From: Orychophragmus violaceus
Lineage: Eukaryota > Streptophyta > Magnoliopsida > Brassicales > Brassicaceae
Length of the DNA stretch: 64,000 nt
Reading direction: 5' to 3'
NCBI GenBank assembly: GCA_030180135.1
Contig: CM058234.1
Location: forward strand, 34,506,766 to 34,570,765
Shown here: piece by piece, positions 11,665-22,463 of the stretch
Position numbering within the stretch: position 1 is the stretch's first letter
Layout of the letters: each line of letters opens with the position of its first letter
Notes under the pieces: generated by a model
Database searches by the model: none
The model's input: only the letters and a program-made list of their open reading frames with translations
What the model was told of the DNA's origin: nothing
Position numbers and translations under genes: made by a program

Positions 11665-12735
11665 AGCTGAGAACATAGAAAAGAAAAGGTTTAGTTATGA
11701 TGTTCAAGAAATGAGAAGTCTTAATTTTTAAGAAAACTCGCATTATATTCAAACAATGTTTCCTCAGATGAATATAATGATCCAAGACCCATACTTCACT
11801 AAATTCAAGTGAGCCACTGGCTATCACTCAACTTTAGCTATCTAGGTAAGCAACAACCTTGCTAGTTATATCCAATATAACTCTTGGTTGTGGATTGACA
11901 TCTTATGTCCAATCCACCTGATGTCTCTGGGCCCAAAACGATTTTGATGGCCCAGTCAAGTAAACCAATCTCTTCAGTCACGTAATTGTCGATGTCTTGC
12001 ACTGCAAGTCCATCAACACGATTACCTCTGCCTTACTCATGAAATTGTGGACATCTTGCACTGCAAGTCTATCACACAACTAAATGGGTCTTGACAGTTG
12101 ACAAGATTGGAAAGACATCAAGTATCACTTGATATTTGGTTGAGGAACGGAACCTTTAAAACGTTCAGTTTTATTATGTTTTAATTCTTATAATTAATTG
12201 ATTTATCATGCTTTGGTTCTGTGATTGCAGGTTCCAAAACCCAATCATCGAATCTTGTGTCGACCGACACTACTATAGTGTCGATCGATACAGAATAACC
12301 AAAAGCAATCCGCGATAACCGATCAATCCAATTGATCCGGTTTTTGAATACCGGTCAGTGTCGATCGATGCTACATTAGCATGGGTCGATACCAACCTAA
12401 TCAAACCAATCGCAATTAAACCATTTAACCAAGCGCGATAACCGGTCCAATCCAATTGAACCGATTCATCAATCTCGCGAGGTCTGTGTCGACCGACACA
12501 ACTCTTGTGTCGATCGACACTAGGCGAAAAGTTTTATTCGGGTTATCTTTCTGTGTCGACCGATACCCGTTTGGTGTCGATCGACACAGGGCGATAAACC
12601 CTAATCGATTTTTCAAATTAAAACCCTAAAACTAGTTTTAATCAAAAACGAATTTCAGCATGCTTGTATCAACTATACAGAGATCCAGATTCAACTAATC
12701 TAATCAACATGCCACAGATTCAATGGAACCCTAAA
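11665..12735 (-). other. C1 untranslated leader
   Basis: No gene. On the minus strand it ends TTCTCAGCTATG at the gag start, resembling a splice acceptor and conserved in C2-C4. Two copies of CTTGCACTGCAAG lie near 11996 and 12055. Four palindrome pairs sit at 12257-12291, 12358-12392, 12486-12520 and 12553-12587. Confidence 0.7.
12257..12587. repeat. Four paired-palindrome modules in C1 leader
   Basis: Pairs start at 12257/12278, 12358/12379, 12486/12507 and 12553/12574, each with centres 21 bp apart. Two are followed by GGGCGA or GGCGA. The second site of pair two is degenerate. Confidence 0.8.
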
Positions 12736-12748
12736 GCTCTGATACCAC
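12736..12748 (-). other. C1 primer binding site
   Basis: TGGTATCAGAGC on the minus strand, one base after the LTR end; complementary to the 3' end of initiator Met tRNA, as in most copia elements. Confidence 0.9.
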
Positions 12749-13475
12749 TGAAGGAATTTCTAGCAGTTCTAATCAGGATTAGCAACCCTAGTCTGAATTC
12801 CGAGCCTAGGATCTAAGGTTCATGTAATTGAATCTATCAGATCTGGAGATTACCTGGTGATTAGCAGCGGAAGTTATTTGCAAGTAATCGAGATCTAGAG
12901 CGCCTCAAATGTTGCGCCTCTACTGGTATCCACACGCACACAAACTGAACGGGAAGGGATGCTAGTGCCTTTTGAGATCCAATCTCTAGAGAGGTTTCTT
13001 TTCTGTTTCTGGTGGCTGTGTATTAGGTTAGAAACGAGTTTAGGTCGACCATATATCTTATATATGTCGACTTAAACCGCCACGGGATTAACTAATGATT
13101 AAACCGAATTAATCTGCTAATCCGCGAGTTGTGTCGACCGACACACTCTATGTGTCGATCGACACGGCCAATCTATGTCGACCGATACTCTTAGTGTGTC
13201 GATCGACATCGCCCAGAAAAGTCGATATTGAATGCATATCAAATATGCATTCATCCGATCATTACATTAATGATCATCCTCTCATGCAATGTCCAGGTTG
13301 CTTAGGTGTGTGACCCTGTAGGATCATATAACACTAGCAATGAGTTCTCAACTCATTGATCATAAGTGGCTTCTAGCAAAGCGTTATGACTACCTAGTGT
13401 CATATGATTGTCTCATCTCGACAACACGACTCTCTCTCAGAGTAAGTACAAATAGATTTCAGGACATTCCCAACA
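12749..13475 (-). repeat. C1 5' LTR
   Basis: 727 bp, with about six substitutions from the left copy. TATATAAG at 13064-13057. Palindromes at 13131, 13152, 13175 and 13196. Confidence 0.95.
13131..13209. promoter_or_regulatory. Two paired-palindrome modules in C1 5' LTR
   Basis: GTGTCGACCGACAC (13131-13144) and GTGTCGATCGACAC (13152-13165), then a second pair at 13175 and 13196. The nearest edge is 66 bp upstream of the TATA box. Confidence 0.8.
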
Positions 13476-14594
13476 ATTAGTACTGTCAAAATGGATCGGT
13501 AAAGGATTTCAGAAGGTGAAAAATGAATAGTTTCTCTAAGACATATCACACTCACTTGCAATATCAGATCCTTAAGTGGCTATTCACTCAACTAGGTGAC
13601 AATAATAAAACAAAGCAACATAATACAATCATCGCAAAATTCAAAACAAAGCAAAACTACCAAAGCTCTTCTCAATTCAACTACTATTTCTTCATCGTCA
13701 TCCTAGTTTTCACATAAAAAGTTAAAAAAAATTCACACACACACAGACAAAAATCATGTTATAAAACTGTGGGAGAGAAATAAAAATGAGAGAGATAACG
13801 AAAGAATCTCAGACTGATCCTGTGTTGCGAGAAATCGATTTATTCTAACATCTATGAATCGATATCTGCGACAATTTCGGAAATGAAGAAAATCCCAATT
13901 CTTTGTGAACCTGCAATCAAAGTCTGTGTTAGCAAGTAGAAAGAGAAGAGAAGTACATAATTGAACAAGCAGAATGATGAACTTACAATCTTGCTTTCAC
14001 TGGTCATGTAGATTCATCAATATCAAGAGAATGACCACTAATTAGCACCCATATGCAAGAACCTAGATGGATACAATACGTAAAGACAAAGTATAGTTTG
14101 AATCCACAGATGAAATAGATAGACAGATTATAGGTTCAATCGAAGGTGAACTAGGGTTTGGGTGATCTAGGTAGAGGGTATGGGAGGTGGAGGTGAAGGT
14201 GGAAGTAGAGGAGGAGGCTGAGGGGAGGAGGTTGGGGAGAGACGGTTCAGCCATAGCGGCAGAGTCGGTGGAGGAGCAGATCGGAGAAGAAGAGGGTCTC
14301 TCTCCAGAGCTGTTTTTTTTTCATGGGAGATGAAAGTTTTGTGGTCAGAAGGATTTTTTTTTTGGGTCTAGAATAGATAATATATTTAGGCGGTAATTGT
14401 ATGATTTTTTTCTAAGTATTGGCGCCTATAGAATATGTAACAGAAATTGGGCTCCAAAATCAATTTTAGTTTCTGCCTTAGCGAAATAACGATATAACAT
14501 TAATTTAATGTTGTAATAGAGTATCTCAGCCAGCGCGCCTTCTATAATAGCAATTTCCAAATTCGTGCTATCCTCATGTGCTATCAATAACTGT
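13476..14594 (-). other. CACTA right-hand part
   Basis: A minus-strand frame at 14254-14063 starts MAEPSLPNLLPSASSS and may be the first exon of a CACTA transcript; I do not recognise it. A sequence near 13920-13860 looks like a downstream exon after a TTGCAG acceptor. The remainder to 14594 is AT-rich subterminal sequence. Confidence 0.4.
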
Positions 14595-14610
14595 ATTTCT
14601 TGTAGTGACA
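14595..14610 (-). repeat. CACTA right terminal inverted repeat and TSD (ACA)
   Basis: ATTTCTTGTAGTG (14595-14607) is the complement of the left end; ACA follows at 14608-14610. Confidence 0.9.
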
Positions 14611-15865
14611 CTGGTGCTAATGAGACCGTTTATTCGGATGGTCAGGGGGAAGATGAAGTCGCTAGACTTCAGGACGAAATGGTCGGTCAGCTTGGAGATG
14701 TAGTCGCTGGACTTCATTTCCTGGGGAATCAACACGAGGAGGTAGTCACTGATTATGGCTTCAACTTTAAGTATGAAGGTGCGGAGTTGATTATCCGCGA
14801 TCAGACTGCCTGTGCGAATTTCTTTCGCATGTTTAGGGATAGTCCGCCGAGGCAATTTCCCTCGGTCAAAGAAACGCTCCTGCCGCAGTACAAAAAGGCA
14901 GCTGCGAACGACATCGTCCGGGTAAGGCCTCGCTCGTCATCTCTTTTTTGCGATGATTTCATTCGGTTCTAATCTTTTCATTCCCTCCTTTATTTCAGGG
15001 CCTTGCTAACTATAACCTGCTCTTCGATAGTTATGAGGAGGATCGGGTCGGTCTTGAACGAACGATTAGCGGGCTGAAAAGGGATCTTGCCAAGGCTCGG
15101 AGGGCCGTTGATGAGCTCGAGGAATACCGCGAGAAGGCGGCTGTTACGGAGGCGCTTCGTTCGTCTCTTAGGGCCGAGGAAGAGAAATTATCGGCCTTCG
15201 AGAAGAAGGTTGCGGATCTTACTACCGAGAATGTTCGGTTGGATACTGAGAATAAGCAGTGCCTGACTGACTACTCGAATGCTTAGGCCGAAGCTGATGA
15301 ATTGACTGTTCGGGTGTCCGATCTTGAGAACAAACTGAAATCGGAATACGCTCGGCTCAAGGCTTCCCGCAAGCTTGAAGTTCTGAAGGAAAGGGAGCGC
15401 GTATCGGGCAAGGCGCAAGCTCGGCTTTCAAAGATTAAGAAAGCCAAAGAAGAGATGGAGCTCGGGAGGAAGAAGAAGATAACCATGAACCAGGCCGCCG
15501 CTGTTGCCGCCATGCTGAAGGCGCTTGTCAGAGAAGGCTTTGCCATCCCTGCCGAGAAGATAGCTAAAGCTGACTCTGATTTTGCTCGGCTTAAGCAGGA
15601 GCTCAGCGAGGTTCGGTATACAGACTTAGTCGATGGTGACTTTGTCATGACTCCCCCGAGCAATGATAATCGTAACGAAAAAAGTTCGGTGGTGCTTGTC
15701 CAGGATCCGCACGGCTCTAATCAGGCAGTTATGACTCCTTCGGTGGCAAATGGTCTTCAGGCAGCTGGGCTGATCGGTAACGAAGGTCGGGATGATGATC
15801 ATGTTGACCAGCTCGAGAGTGCAGCAGAGGATCGGACCGTAGATCGCTTTCCCGAGGCTCCCTAG
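14611..15865 (+). pseudogene. T1 antisense gene, 3' part with coiled coil
   Basis: It continues the gene split at 1985. An acidic segment (GANETVYSDG, then DYGFNFKYEGAELIIRDQTA) leads to an intron with a clear donor (GTAAGG, 14922) and acceptor (TTTCAG, ends 14998). The last exon encodes a long Glu/Lys/Leu-rich coiled coil (for example DLENKLKSEYARLKASRKLE) and ends PEAP-stop at 15865. TAG in the AATGCTTAGGCC context near 15284 replaces the CAG seen in T2, so it is broken. Coiled-coil C-termini are common in such transposon proteins. Confidence 0.65.
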
Positions 15866-16698
15866 ATTCATTTTCTCCCCCCTTTTTGTAGTGTTTTGTT
15901 GTAACTGGATTCGTGCCTTTGTGCACTTTTTTGAAATGTTTAATATAAGGTTGTATTCCTTTCTCGCTTTTATTTATTCGAAACATGCTCGGGCCTTTCC
16001 GTGTACTTAGTATTTTCATTCCGCGTACTTGACCTTAACAGTGCATGTTTTGGTTTACGAGTAGTTTACTCGGGATAAGTTAGATAGTTGAAGGAGCGGA
16101 CAGGATGCTTGGCTTACCCTCTAGGACCGACCAGGACAGTTGTGCGAAACTGGGTTCGGCTTATTTTTTCTGTCGGTTATCCTTGTGCGGGAACTGGGCC
16201 CGGCTTACTTAGTTGTGGGATTGAGGCTATGCTCGTTATCTCACAGGTCGGGTGCGAGTAAGTGCTCGGCTTACCCCTAAGGTATGATCGGGAAAGTTAT
16301 GCGAAAACTAGGTTCGGCTTATTTCCTGTCGATCAGCCTTGTGCGGGAACTGGGCCCGGCTTGCACGTTATGGTCGTGCTGTATCGAGCATTTGGCCAGA
16401 ATGTCGATTTGTTCGGGTAACTTAAAACAAGTATACTTAATAAAATTTTATTATTGATATAGCTGAGCCTCGTGAGAGGTTGCCTACGTACCCCGAAAGG
16501 GAATCAAGCCGATCGTAGTTCACTTTACATATTACTCGAACTCGTGTATAGCGAGCTCGGTTTTGGAGCGAGATGCTCGTTTTTTTTTTTTGATTTTGAG
16601 TGCGATGCTCGGCTTTTTTGGAGCGAGATGCTCGGTTTTTATTTTTTTATTTTTTTTGTGTTGCTTGCTGCGTCGCTTTTCCGTGTCGCTCGGTTGGT
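15866..16698. repeat. T1 spacer between convergent genes, with tandem repeat
   Basis: No gene. Two diverged copies of a roughly 150-bp unit (about 16108-16261 and 16262-16400) share blocks such as GTGCGGGAACTGGGCCCGGC. The same pair lies at about 62940-63220 in T2. It separates the antisense gene from the end of pol. Confidence 0.6.
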
Positions 16699-18371
16699 TT
16701 AGTAAAAGTAGCGTTTGAGTTTGTTGGCATTCCACGAGTGTGGAATGGCTTCCCCTTTCATCGTGACCAGCTCATATACGCCTGGCTTGACTACCTTAGA
16801 GACGGTGTAGGGACCTTCCTAGTTGGCCCCGAGGTTCCCTGCTCGGTATTCTCGAGTGTTTTCGAATACCTTTCGCAGCACGAGATCTCCTTCGACGAAA
16901 CATCGCCCTTTGACCTTCTTGTTGTAGTGTCGGGTGATTTTCTGTTGGTAGTTTTGGAGGCGTAGTAGTGCTCGGTCGCGTAGCTCTTCCACTTGATCGA
17001 GGCAGTCGATGATTATATTGTTGTTGAGTTCTTCGTGCTCGGGTGAAATGCTCAAACGGATTGTCGGGACGCACATTTCGGCGGGAGACATTGCTTCCAT
17101 TCCGTGTGAGAGGGAGAAAGGTGTCTAACCTGTTGAAGTTCTTGGCGTTGTTCGGTGGGACCATAAGACGCCATCGAGCTCGTCGGCCCAGAGGCCTTTC
17201 TTGCTCTCCATTCGTTTTTTGAGTCCGTCAATGATCGTCTTGTTTGTTGCTCCGGCTTGCCCGTTGCCTTGTGGGTATCTCGGGGTGGACTTGCTCAAGC
17301 GAATTTTACATCTCGCGCAGAATGCTTCAAACAGATTAGAGATGAATTGAGATCCATTGTCGGTTATGATCTCGTACGGGACGCCGTGGCGACAGATTAT
17401 GCATTTCCATACAAAGTTCTGGACATCGGGCCGTGAATCTCCAAGTAGGACTCCGCTTCGACCCGCTTTGTGAAGTAGTCAGTCATTATGAGGATGAATT
17501 TCTTTTGGTGCGAGGCTGGGAGGGGTCCGACGATGTCCATTGCCCATCGCATGAAGGGGTAGGGCGTAGCCGCAGTGGTGAGGACCTCGGCAGGCTGAGG
17601 TATGCTCGGCGCGTGCCTCTAGAACTTCTCGCATCTGGACACGTATTTTTCACAATCAGCGATCATGGTCGGCCAGAAGTGACCATGTCGTTTAATTTTT
17701 GCGGCCAATGCTCGGCCACTGGTGTGATTTCCGCCTGCTCCTTCATGAGTTTGCTCGGTGACCCACTGGATTTCTTGTCCGTTTATGCATCTCAGGAGAG
17801 CCTTGGACGCACTCCAGCGAAACAATTCGTCCTTCATAATTACATACTGCGCACATCGAGCTTTTAGTCGGCGGGCTGTCCAACGGTCCTCCGGGACCTT
17901 CCCGTTGAGTATGTATTCTCTGATTTCGTCTCTCCAATCGATGGCTTTGGTTGAATCGAGGTTGGCGACCCTGATGACTTCCTTGTTGCTTTTGTAAGCA
18001 TCGTCCATTCCTTTGTCTTCTTCGGTGATAAGTAGTACATCTACGCTGGGGTAATGCTTGGTCGGGCTATGCATTCGACTGGGATGATTCGACGGAGGTC
18101 GGGGTAGGAGGTCGAGGCTAGGGCGGCCAGAGCGTCTACAGAAGAGTTGTCGCTTCGGGGAATCTTGGTTAATGTAACCGATCCGATTCGTGCGACGATC
18201 TGCTGGACAAGTTTCAGGTATGCGTCCATACGCTTGTTTTTTGTTTCGTATTCGCCGTTGTATTGGTTTACCACGAGCTGGGAGTCAGCAAACGCGTCTA
18301 CTTGCTTTGCCCCTACTACCTCGGCTAGCCGCAAACCTGCGATCAGTGCTTCGTATTCGGCCTCGTTGTTA
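16699..18371 (-). pseudogene. T1 pol: RNase H C-terminal part and integrase
   Basis: In minus order: RNase H (ASNNEAEYEALIAGLRLAEV, then VDAFADSQLVVNQYNGEYET); an HHCC zinc domain (HEGAGGNH ... CEKYVSRCEKF); integrase core (ITDNGSQF, PQGNGQAGATNK); and a C-terminal region ending LKRYFY-stop at 16699. The DDE glutamate is Gly here (GQAGATNK) but Glu in T2 (GQAEATNK). In-frame stops occur, for example TAG before TPFSLSHG (about 17129). No chromodomain is seen. The RNase H N-terminus is displaced to 25014-25297 by element A. Confidence 0.85.
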
Positions 18372-18376
18372 GAGGC

Positions 18377-19546
18377 TGATATATCATGGTTTTTACCCAT
18401 TTTATGCCATGATATAGATGTGTTTTTAGTGTCTTTTGTGTTCGTTTAGAGTCTTTTACAGGTTTAATCAGGTTTGGAGCTAATTGGAGATATTTGGAGC
18501 ATTTTGGGACTTTTGGGATGTTTTGGCCGAGAGCTTAACTCACTGTCCGATTTATTGATCATGCATCGACCGACACACATTGTGCATCGGTCGACCGTCG
18601 GTTAAACAAGTTATGAAGAATTGCAGAGAAGCCCAGAATAGTTCCAGTATTTACACAGAAGCCCCAGCCGAGATTATGCCTATATATTTAGAGTTTTGGC
18701 TTTTATTTTAGAGACGCTTTCATACTTAGAGCTAAGAGATTTTTAGAGCTTTCGGGGCTGATCTAATCATGTACTTCAGTTATTTTGGAGAAGATTTCGA
18801 ACCCCTTTATCTATTTAATTTCTTATATGCAATCTATTATTTCTATGATTATGTTTTCATCAATCATGTCTGAGTAGATCCATAGTTAAGTTTAGGTTTT
18901 CTCATTAGGGTTTGATGACTTGCTAGACTTGTTTAATTCAGTTAAGGATTCATATGATCAGAATGTTCTTCGAACTAAATTGTGCTTAAAGCTAGTTCTA
19001 ACCTGATCAATTAGAATCTAGATCTTAGGTTGCTAAATTCGACACGAGAGTGTGTTTTAGAATCTGAACTATTTAGGTTGAGCAATTAAATTATTCGCAA
19101 AGAGATTTGGTTTAGTTTAATTGTGAACATATCAAACTTGAACTTAATGCTAGTTTAATCTGTTAGTAATTGCAAAGAGATTTGGGTTACTGCACTTAGA
19201 CTTAGAGGATTTTCGCAAAGAGATTTGGTTAATTCTATTTTCGTGATTGGAGTTCTAGAACTGAGTTTAATTTGATCCTGACTGATTAACTTGTCTGCTT
19301 GTCTGATTTCCTGAGAACACCCTAGGCTTGACGCTTTTAGTTTATTGCTTTCACAACCAACTCGCTACTGTTTACTTTCTTGCCTTGCTTTTAATTCATT
19401 CACCACTTGCTTTATTTCTAGTATTAATCTCTACGTTTCTGATTCTATTGAGACCAAGTGTCCCTGTGGATTCGATAACCCTATATACTACTTTGACGAT
19501 ACTGTGCACTTGCAGTTTAGAATAGGGTAAAACTTAGAACCTATCA
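18377..19546 (+). repeat. A 5' LTR
   Basis: 1170 bp. TATATCATGG and CCATGATATA near the start form an inverted repeat. A palindrome pair is at 18563/18584 and a TATA-like TATATATT at 18681. It lacks 23 bp, just after the second palindrome, that the 3' LTR has. Confidence 0.95.
18563..18597. promoter_or_regulatory. Paired-palindrome module in A 5' LTR
   Basis: GCATCGACCGACAC and GCATCGGTCGACCG, centres 21 bp apart. The second is truncated by the 23-bp deletion relative to the 3' LTR. Confidence 0.8.
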
Positions 19547-19552
19547 AGTTTT

Positions 19553-19570
19553 TGGCGCCGTTGCCGGGGA
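19553..19570 (+). other. A primer binding site (Asp tRNA)
   Basis: TGGCGCCGTTGCCGGGGA, six bases after the LTR end; complementary to the Asp tRNA 3' end, typical of Athila/Tat elements. Confidence 0.9.
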
Positions 19571-19707
19571 CTCTTTGAGTCTTCGATAGGACCGAACTTA
19601 GGGTTTTTACTAGAAATTTTTCTTTTTATTTTTGTTTTTCGTTTTTATTTTTATAATCTGCTAACTTTTTCTCTGTTTCTTTCTGTCGCAGGTACGACTT
19701 TCGCCTT

Positions 19708-19794
19708 GCGTCGATCGTTGCATCCCTTGCGTCGATCGTCACTAGGCGATTCTGAGATTGAATCGATCGTTGCACTGATAGCATCGGTCGTTGC
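19708..19794. repeat. Two paired-palindrome modules in A leader
   Basis: Sites start at 19708/19729 and 19760/19781, both 21 bp apart. Arms vary: GCGTCGATCGTTGC, GAATCGATCGTTGC, GCATCGGTCGTTGC. GGCGA follows each pair closely or the equivalent GGACGA. Confidence 0.75.
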
Positions 19795-19814
19795 TGGACG
19801 ATTACCGACAGTTT

Positions 19815-22463
19815 ATGCAGACGCAGAAAACTACAAGTAATCCGAACTTGGACCTAGTTAATCTCAATCTTGAAGAACTTGGACGTCTAGAGAGAACCAA
19901 CAGAAGAGAAAGAAGAGAAAGGATGGTACGAGAGCGTTTGATTCTGGTACGTGATGCTGAAGGTACCCTGAGGGATCGAGATAACAACCCATACAATGCT
20001 GCTTGGCAAAGGGTTGATGCTGAAGGGAATGTCATCCCTGATCCTCCTGAGCAGCAGCAACAGGAGCAGAACCAGGGTCAAGGACAGGCCCAAGGTAGAC
20101 AGATGGTTGTCCATGAGAGGACTTTAGCTGACTACAACAGACCGGATGAGTTTCATAGAAACCGGTCAGCTTTAGTGCTTCCTGCTTTTGAGAGGAACGA
20201 TTTTAAAATCAAAACCATCTACTACTCGCTGATGAGACAGAATGCATTTCATGGTTACCCAACGGAGCAGCCTATGGATCACATTGATTCGTTTGAGGAC
20301 GTAGTCACTGGCATGAAGTATGATGGAGTCTGCCCGGACTATCTGTTCCTTAAGCTCTTTCCGCACAGTCTTGCTGGAGACGCTAGTGCATGGCTAAGGC
20401 AGCTGGCACCTGCTCAGTACACTACTTAGGCAGCTTTAAAGAGTGAGTTCCTGCGTCACTTCTATGATGATGTGCGCTCAGACCAGTCCAGACAGGACAT
20501 ACTCACCTTTTCCCAAGGAGCTGTGGAGCCTTTAAAGACTGCATGGATGAGATTTAAGCAGTATCAGCGTGACTTCCCACACCATGGATTCACTGAAGTT
20601 CAGTTGATTGGCATTTTCTTCAGAGGCATAGATCTTCCATATCAGTCTGCACTGGAAAATTCCAGTAATGCTAACTTCAACACCAGGACTCCTACGCAGG
20701 CTAAGCAGTTGATTGAGAATCTAATAGGCAGCAACAGCTGCAAGACTATGGATGAGAGGAGGAAGAAATCTGGTGGAAGTGTAGAGAATTCTGACATAGC
20801 TGATATTAGATCTAGGCTAGACACAGTTTGCAATCTCCTAGCAGGTAAGAAAGCTGTCCATTTCGCTCAAGAAGTAGAAGTAATTCAGACTGAGGAGGAC
20901 ACTCAGGAAGAAGATGTGAATTACATCAGAGGATCTGGTTTCCAAGGAAACAGATTTGGATATCAATCTGGGAACAGATTTTCCAGTGGAGGACAGAAGG
21001 GTGCCTTCACAGGCAATCAGAACTCTTCAAGCTTTGGACAGACCAGTAATTTTCAGAAGCCTTATGGACAAAGTGCTCAGAGAACCTACGGATCTTCATC
21101 TTATCAGACACCTCCTGCACCCACTGCTTTCGAGACTAAGATGGAGACAATGATGGAACAGCTGCTGGAGAGTCAGATCAAGACTTCTGTGGACTGCAAC
21201 AAGAAGATTGATGCTTTATATGAGGATCTCAATGGAAAATTTGAGTCTATGAACACTCACATGAAGCAGCTGGATACTCAGGTGAATCAGATTTCAGGTT
21301 CTATGAAGGGAAAAGGAGTCGCATACACCCACATTAAAGCCTGGTCTGTGTACATTAATGATGGGTCTCACCAAGGTGAAAAATTTGAGCTAAGTACGGC
21401 TGAATTGGTAGAGGAGGAAGAATTTTCGGATTTTGGAGAAAAACTCTCGGGTGAAAGTTGTGAACACAGTGTTGCAACGATCGACACACCCTTAGTGTCG
21501 GTCGTTGCAGGGCGTGAACAGACAGACCTGTCGGATGATAATGGCATAGATGCTGACTTGGAGCTTGATCGACTATTCCCTGGAGTTACTGAGATTACTC
21601 AACAGGAGGTCTATGCACAAATCATTAAACAGCACTCCTCGGTGTCTGAAGTGATTAAACAGGAGATTGAAGAGCTCAAGAAGCTAGAGGAGATTGGTGA
21701 AGACTTGGAAGAAATTCCACCGTCTGATGATCCACCTTATCATCCCTGTGTGCAGAGGTATTTAAACAGGATGCTGCCTTTAGATGAAGAGCTGAGAGAC
21801 TGGGTGATTATAGTTCCCCAACACATTAGTGAGGTGCTACTGAACAAGATCCCAAAGAAGCTGCCTGACCCCGGAGTCTTTGTGCTTGATTGCTCTATCT
21901 TCGAGGACAGTTTTAGGCGCTCTCTTTGTGATTTAGGAGCTGCTGGAAGTATGATGCCTTATTCTGTGGCAGAGAAGCTGGGGATGCTGGATTTTTCTCC
22001 TACTAGGACCTCTCTTGTCCTAGCTGATCAGTCTATACGAGTTCCGTAAGGACTCTTAAAGGACATTCCAGTGAGAGTTGGAAACTACTTAGTTCCGACA
22101 GACTTCCTTGTCCTGAAGTATGAGTGCGATCCTGATGAAGCATTGCTGCTTGGAAGACCATTCTTGGCTACAGCAGGAGTTGTGATTGATGTTAGACAGA
22201 GTCTAACAGACCTCCACCTGGGAGATGAGCCGCTGCGTTATGAGATGGATAAGCTGCGTAGACCACTGATAGATGGGCAGACATTCACCATAAGGAATGC
22301 AGATGATGAGCAGCCTGATAACACTGTGATTATAGATCCTGGAGCACATTTTACTCCATCTTTTCTTGGACATGAGCATTCTGCAACAACCTACTCGCCA
22401 CCTTGGATGAGGAGACTTGGACAGAGACAGAAAAAGCCTCTGTCAGGATCTCTTGGTGCCTGA
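19815..22463 (+). pseudogene. A gag-protease with two in-frame stops
   Basis: First ATG at 19815 (MQTQKTTSNPN). The gag capsid domain spans about 20220-20760 (DHIDSFEDVVTGMKYDGVCP, FFRGIDLPYQSALENSS). After a Gln/Ser-rich linker comes an aspartic protease-like domain with CDLGAAGSMMP (about 21930-21960) and LLLGRPFLATAGVVIDVR. TAG at 20427-20429 and TAA at 22047-22049 interrupt an otherwise single frame. A palindrome pair at 21474-21508 is translated in frame as TIDTPLVSVVA. Gag and protease form the particle core; polymerase must come from another element. Confidence 0.85.
21474..21508. repeat. Paired-palindrome module inside A gag coding sequence
   Basis: GCAACGATCGACAC and GTGTCGGTCGTTGC, 21 bp apart and in frame, in the gag-protease linker. 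Confidence 0.75.

Larger units (their letters stand above)
6135..13475 (-). mobile_element. C1: Ty1/copia LTR retrotransposon, nearly intact
   Basis: Two 727-bp LTRs (6135-6861, 12749-13475) differ at about six positions. The flanking 5-mers are ACTAG and ATTAG, a TSD with one mismatch. On the minus strand the order is 5' LTR (right), Met-initiator-type PBS, a leader with paired palindromes, gag-pol, a 0.8-kb 3' noncoding region, PPT and 3' LTR. It inserted into the CACTA element next to the KAB1 fragment. Confidence 0.95.
1988..14607. mobile_element. Pack-CACTA DNA transposon with captured host gene pieces
   Basis: Terminal inverted repeats CACTACAAGAAAT (left) and its complement (right) are flanked by the 3-bp TSD ACA; T2 shows the uninterrupted sequence (39898-39906). 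Without the nested C1 element it is about 5.3 kb. I found no transposase-like reading frame, so it should be non-autonomous. It contains fragments resembling FtsZ2, ATXR6, a receptor-like kinase and KAB1, all on the minus strand and with introns, so captured as DNA. Confidence 0.9.

Noticed and set aside
19553..19570. tRNA gene fragment
   Set aside because: Only an 18-nt complement of an Asp tRNA 3' end in PBS position; no cloverleaf. Same for the Met-type PBS sites.
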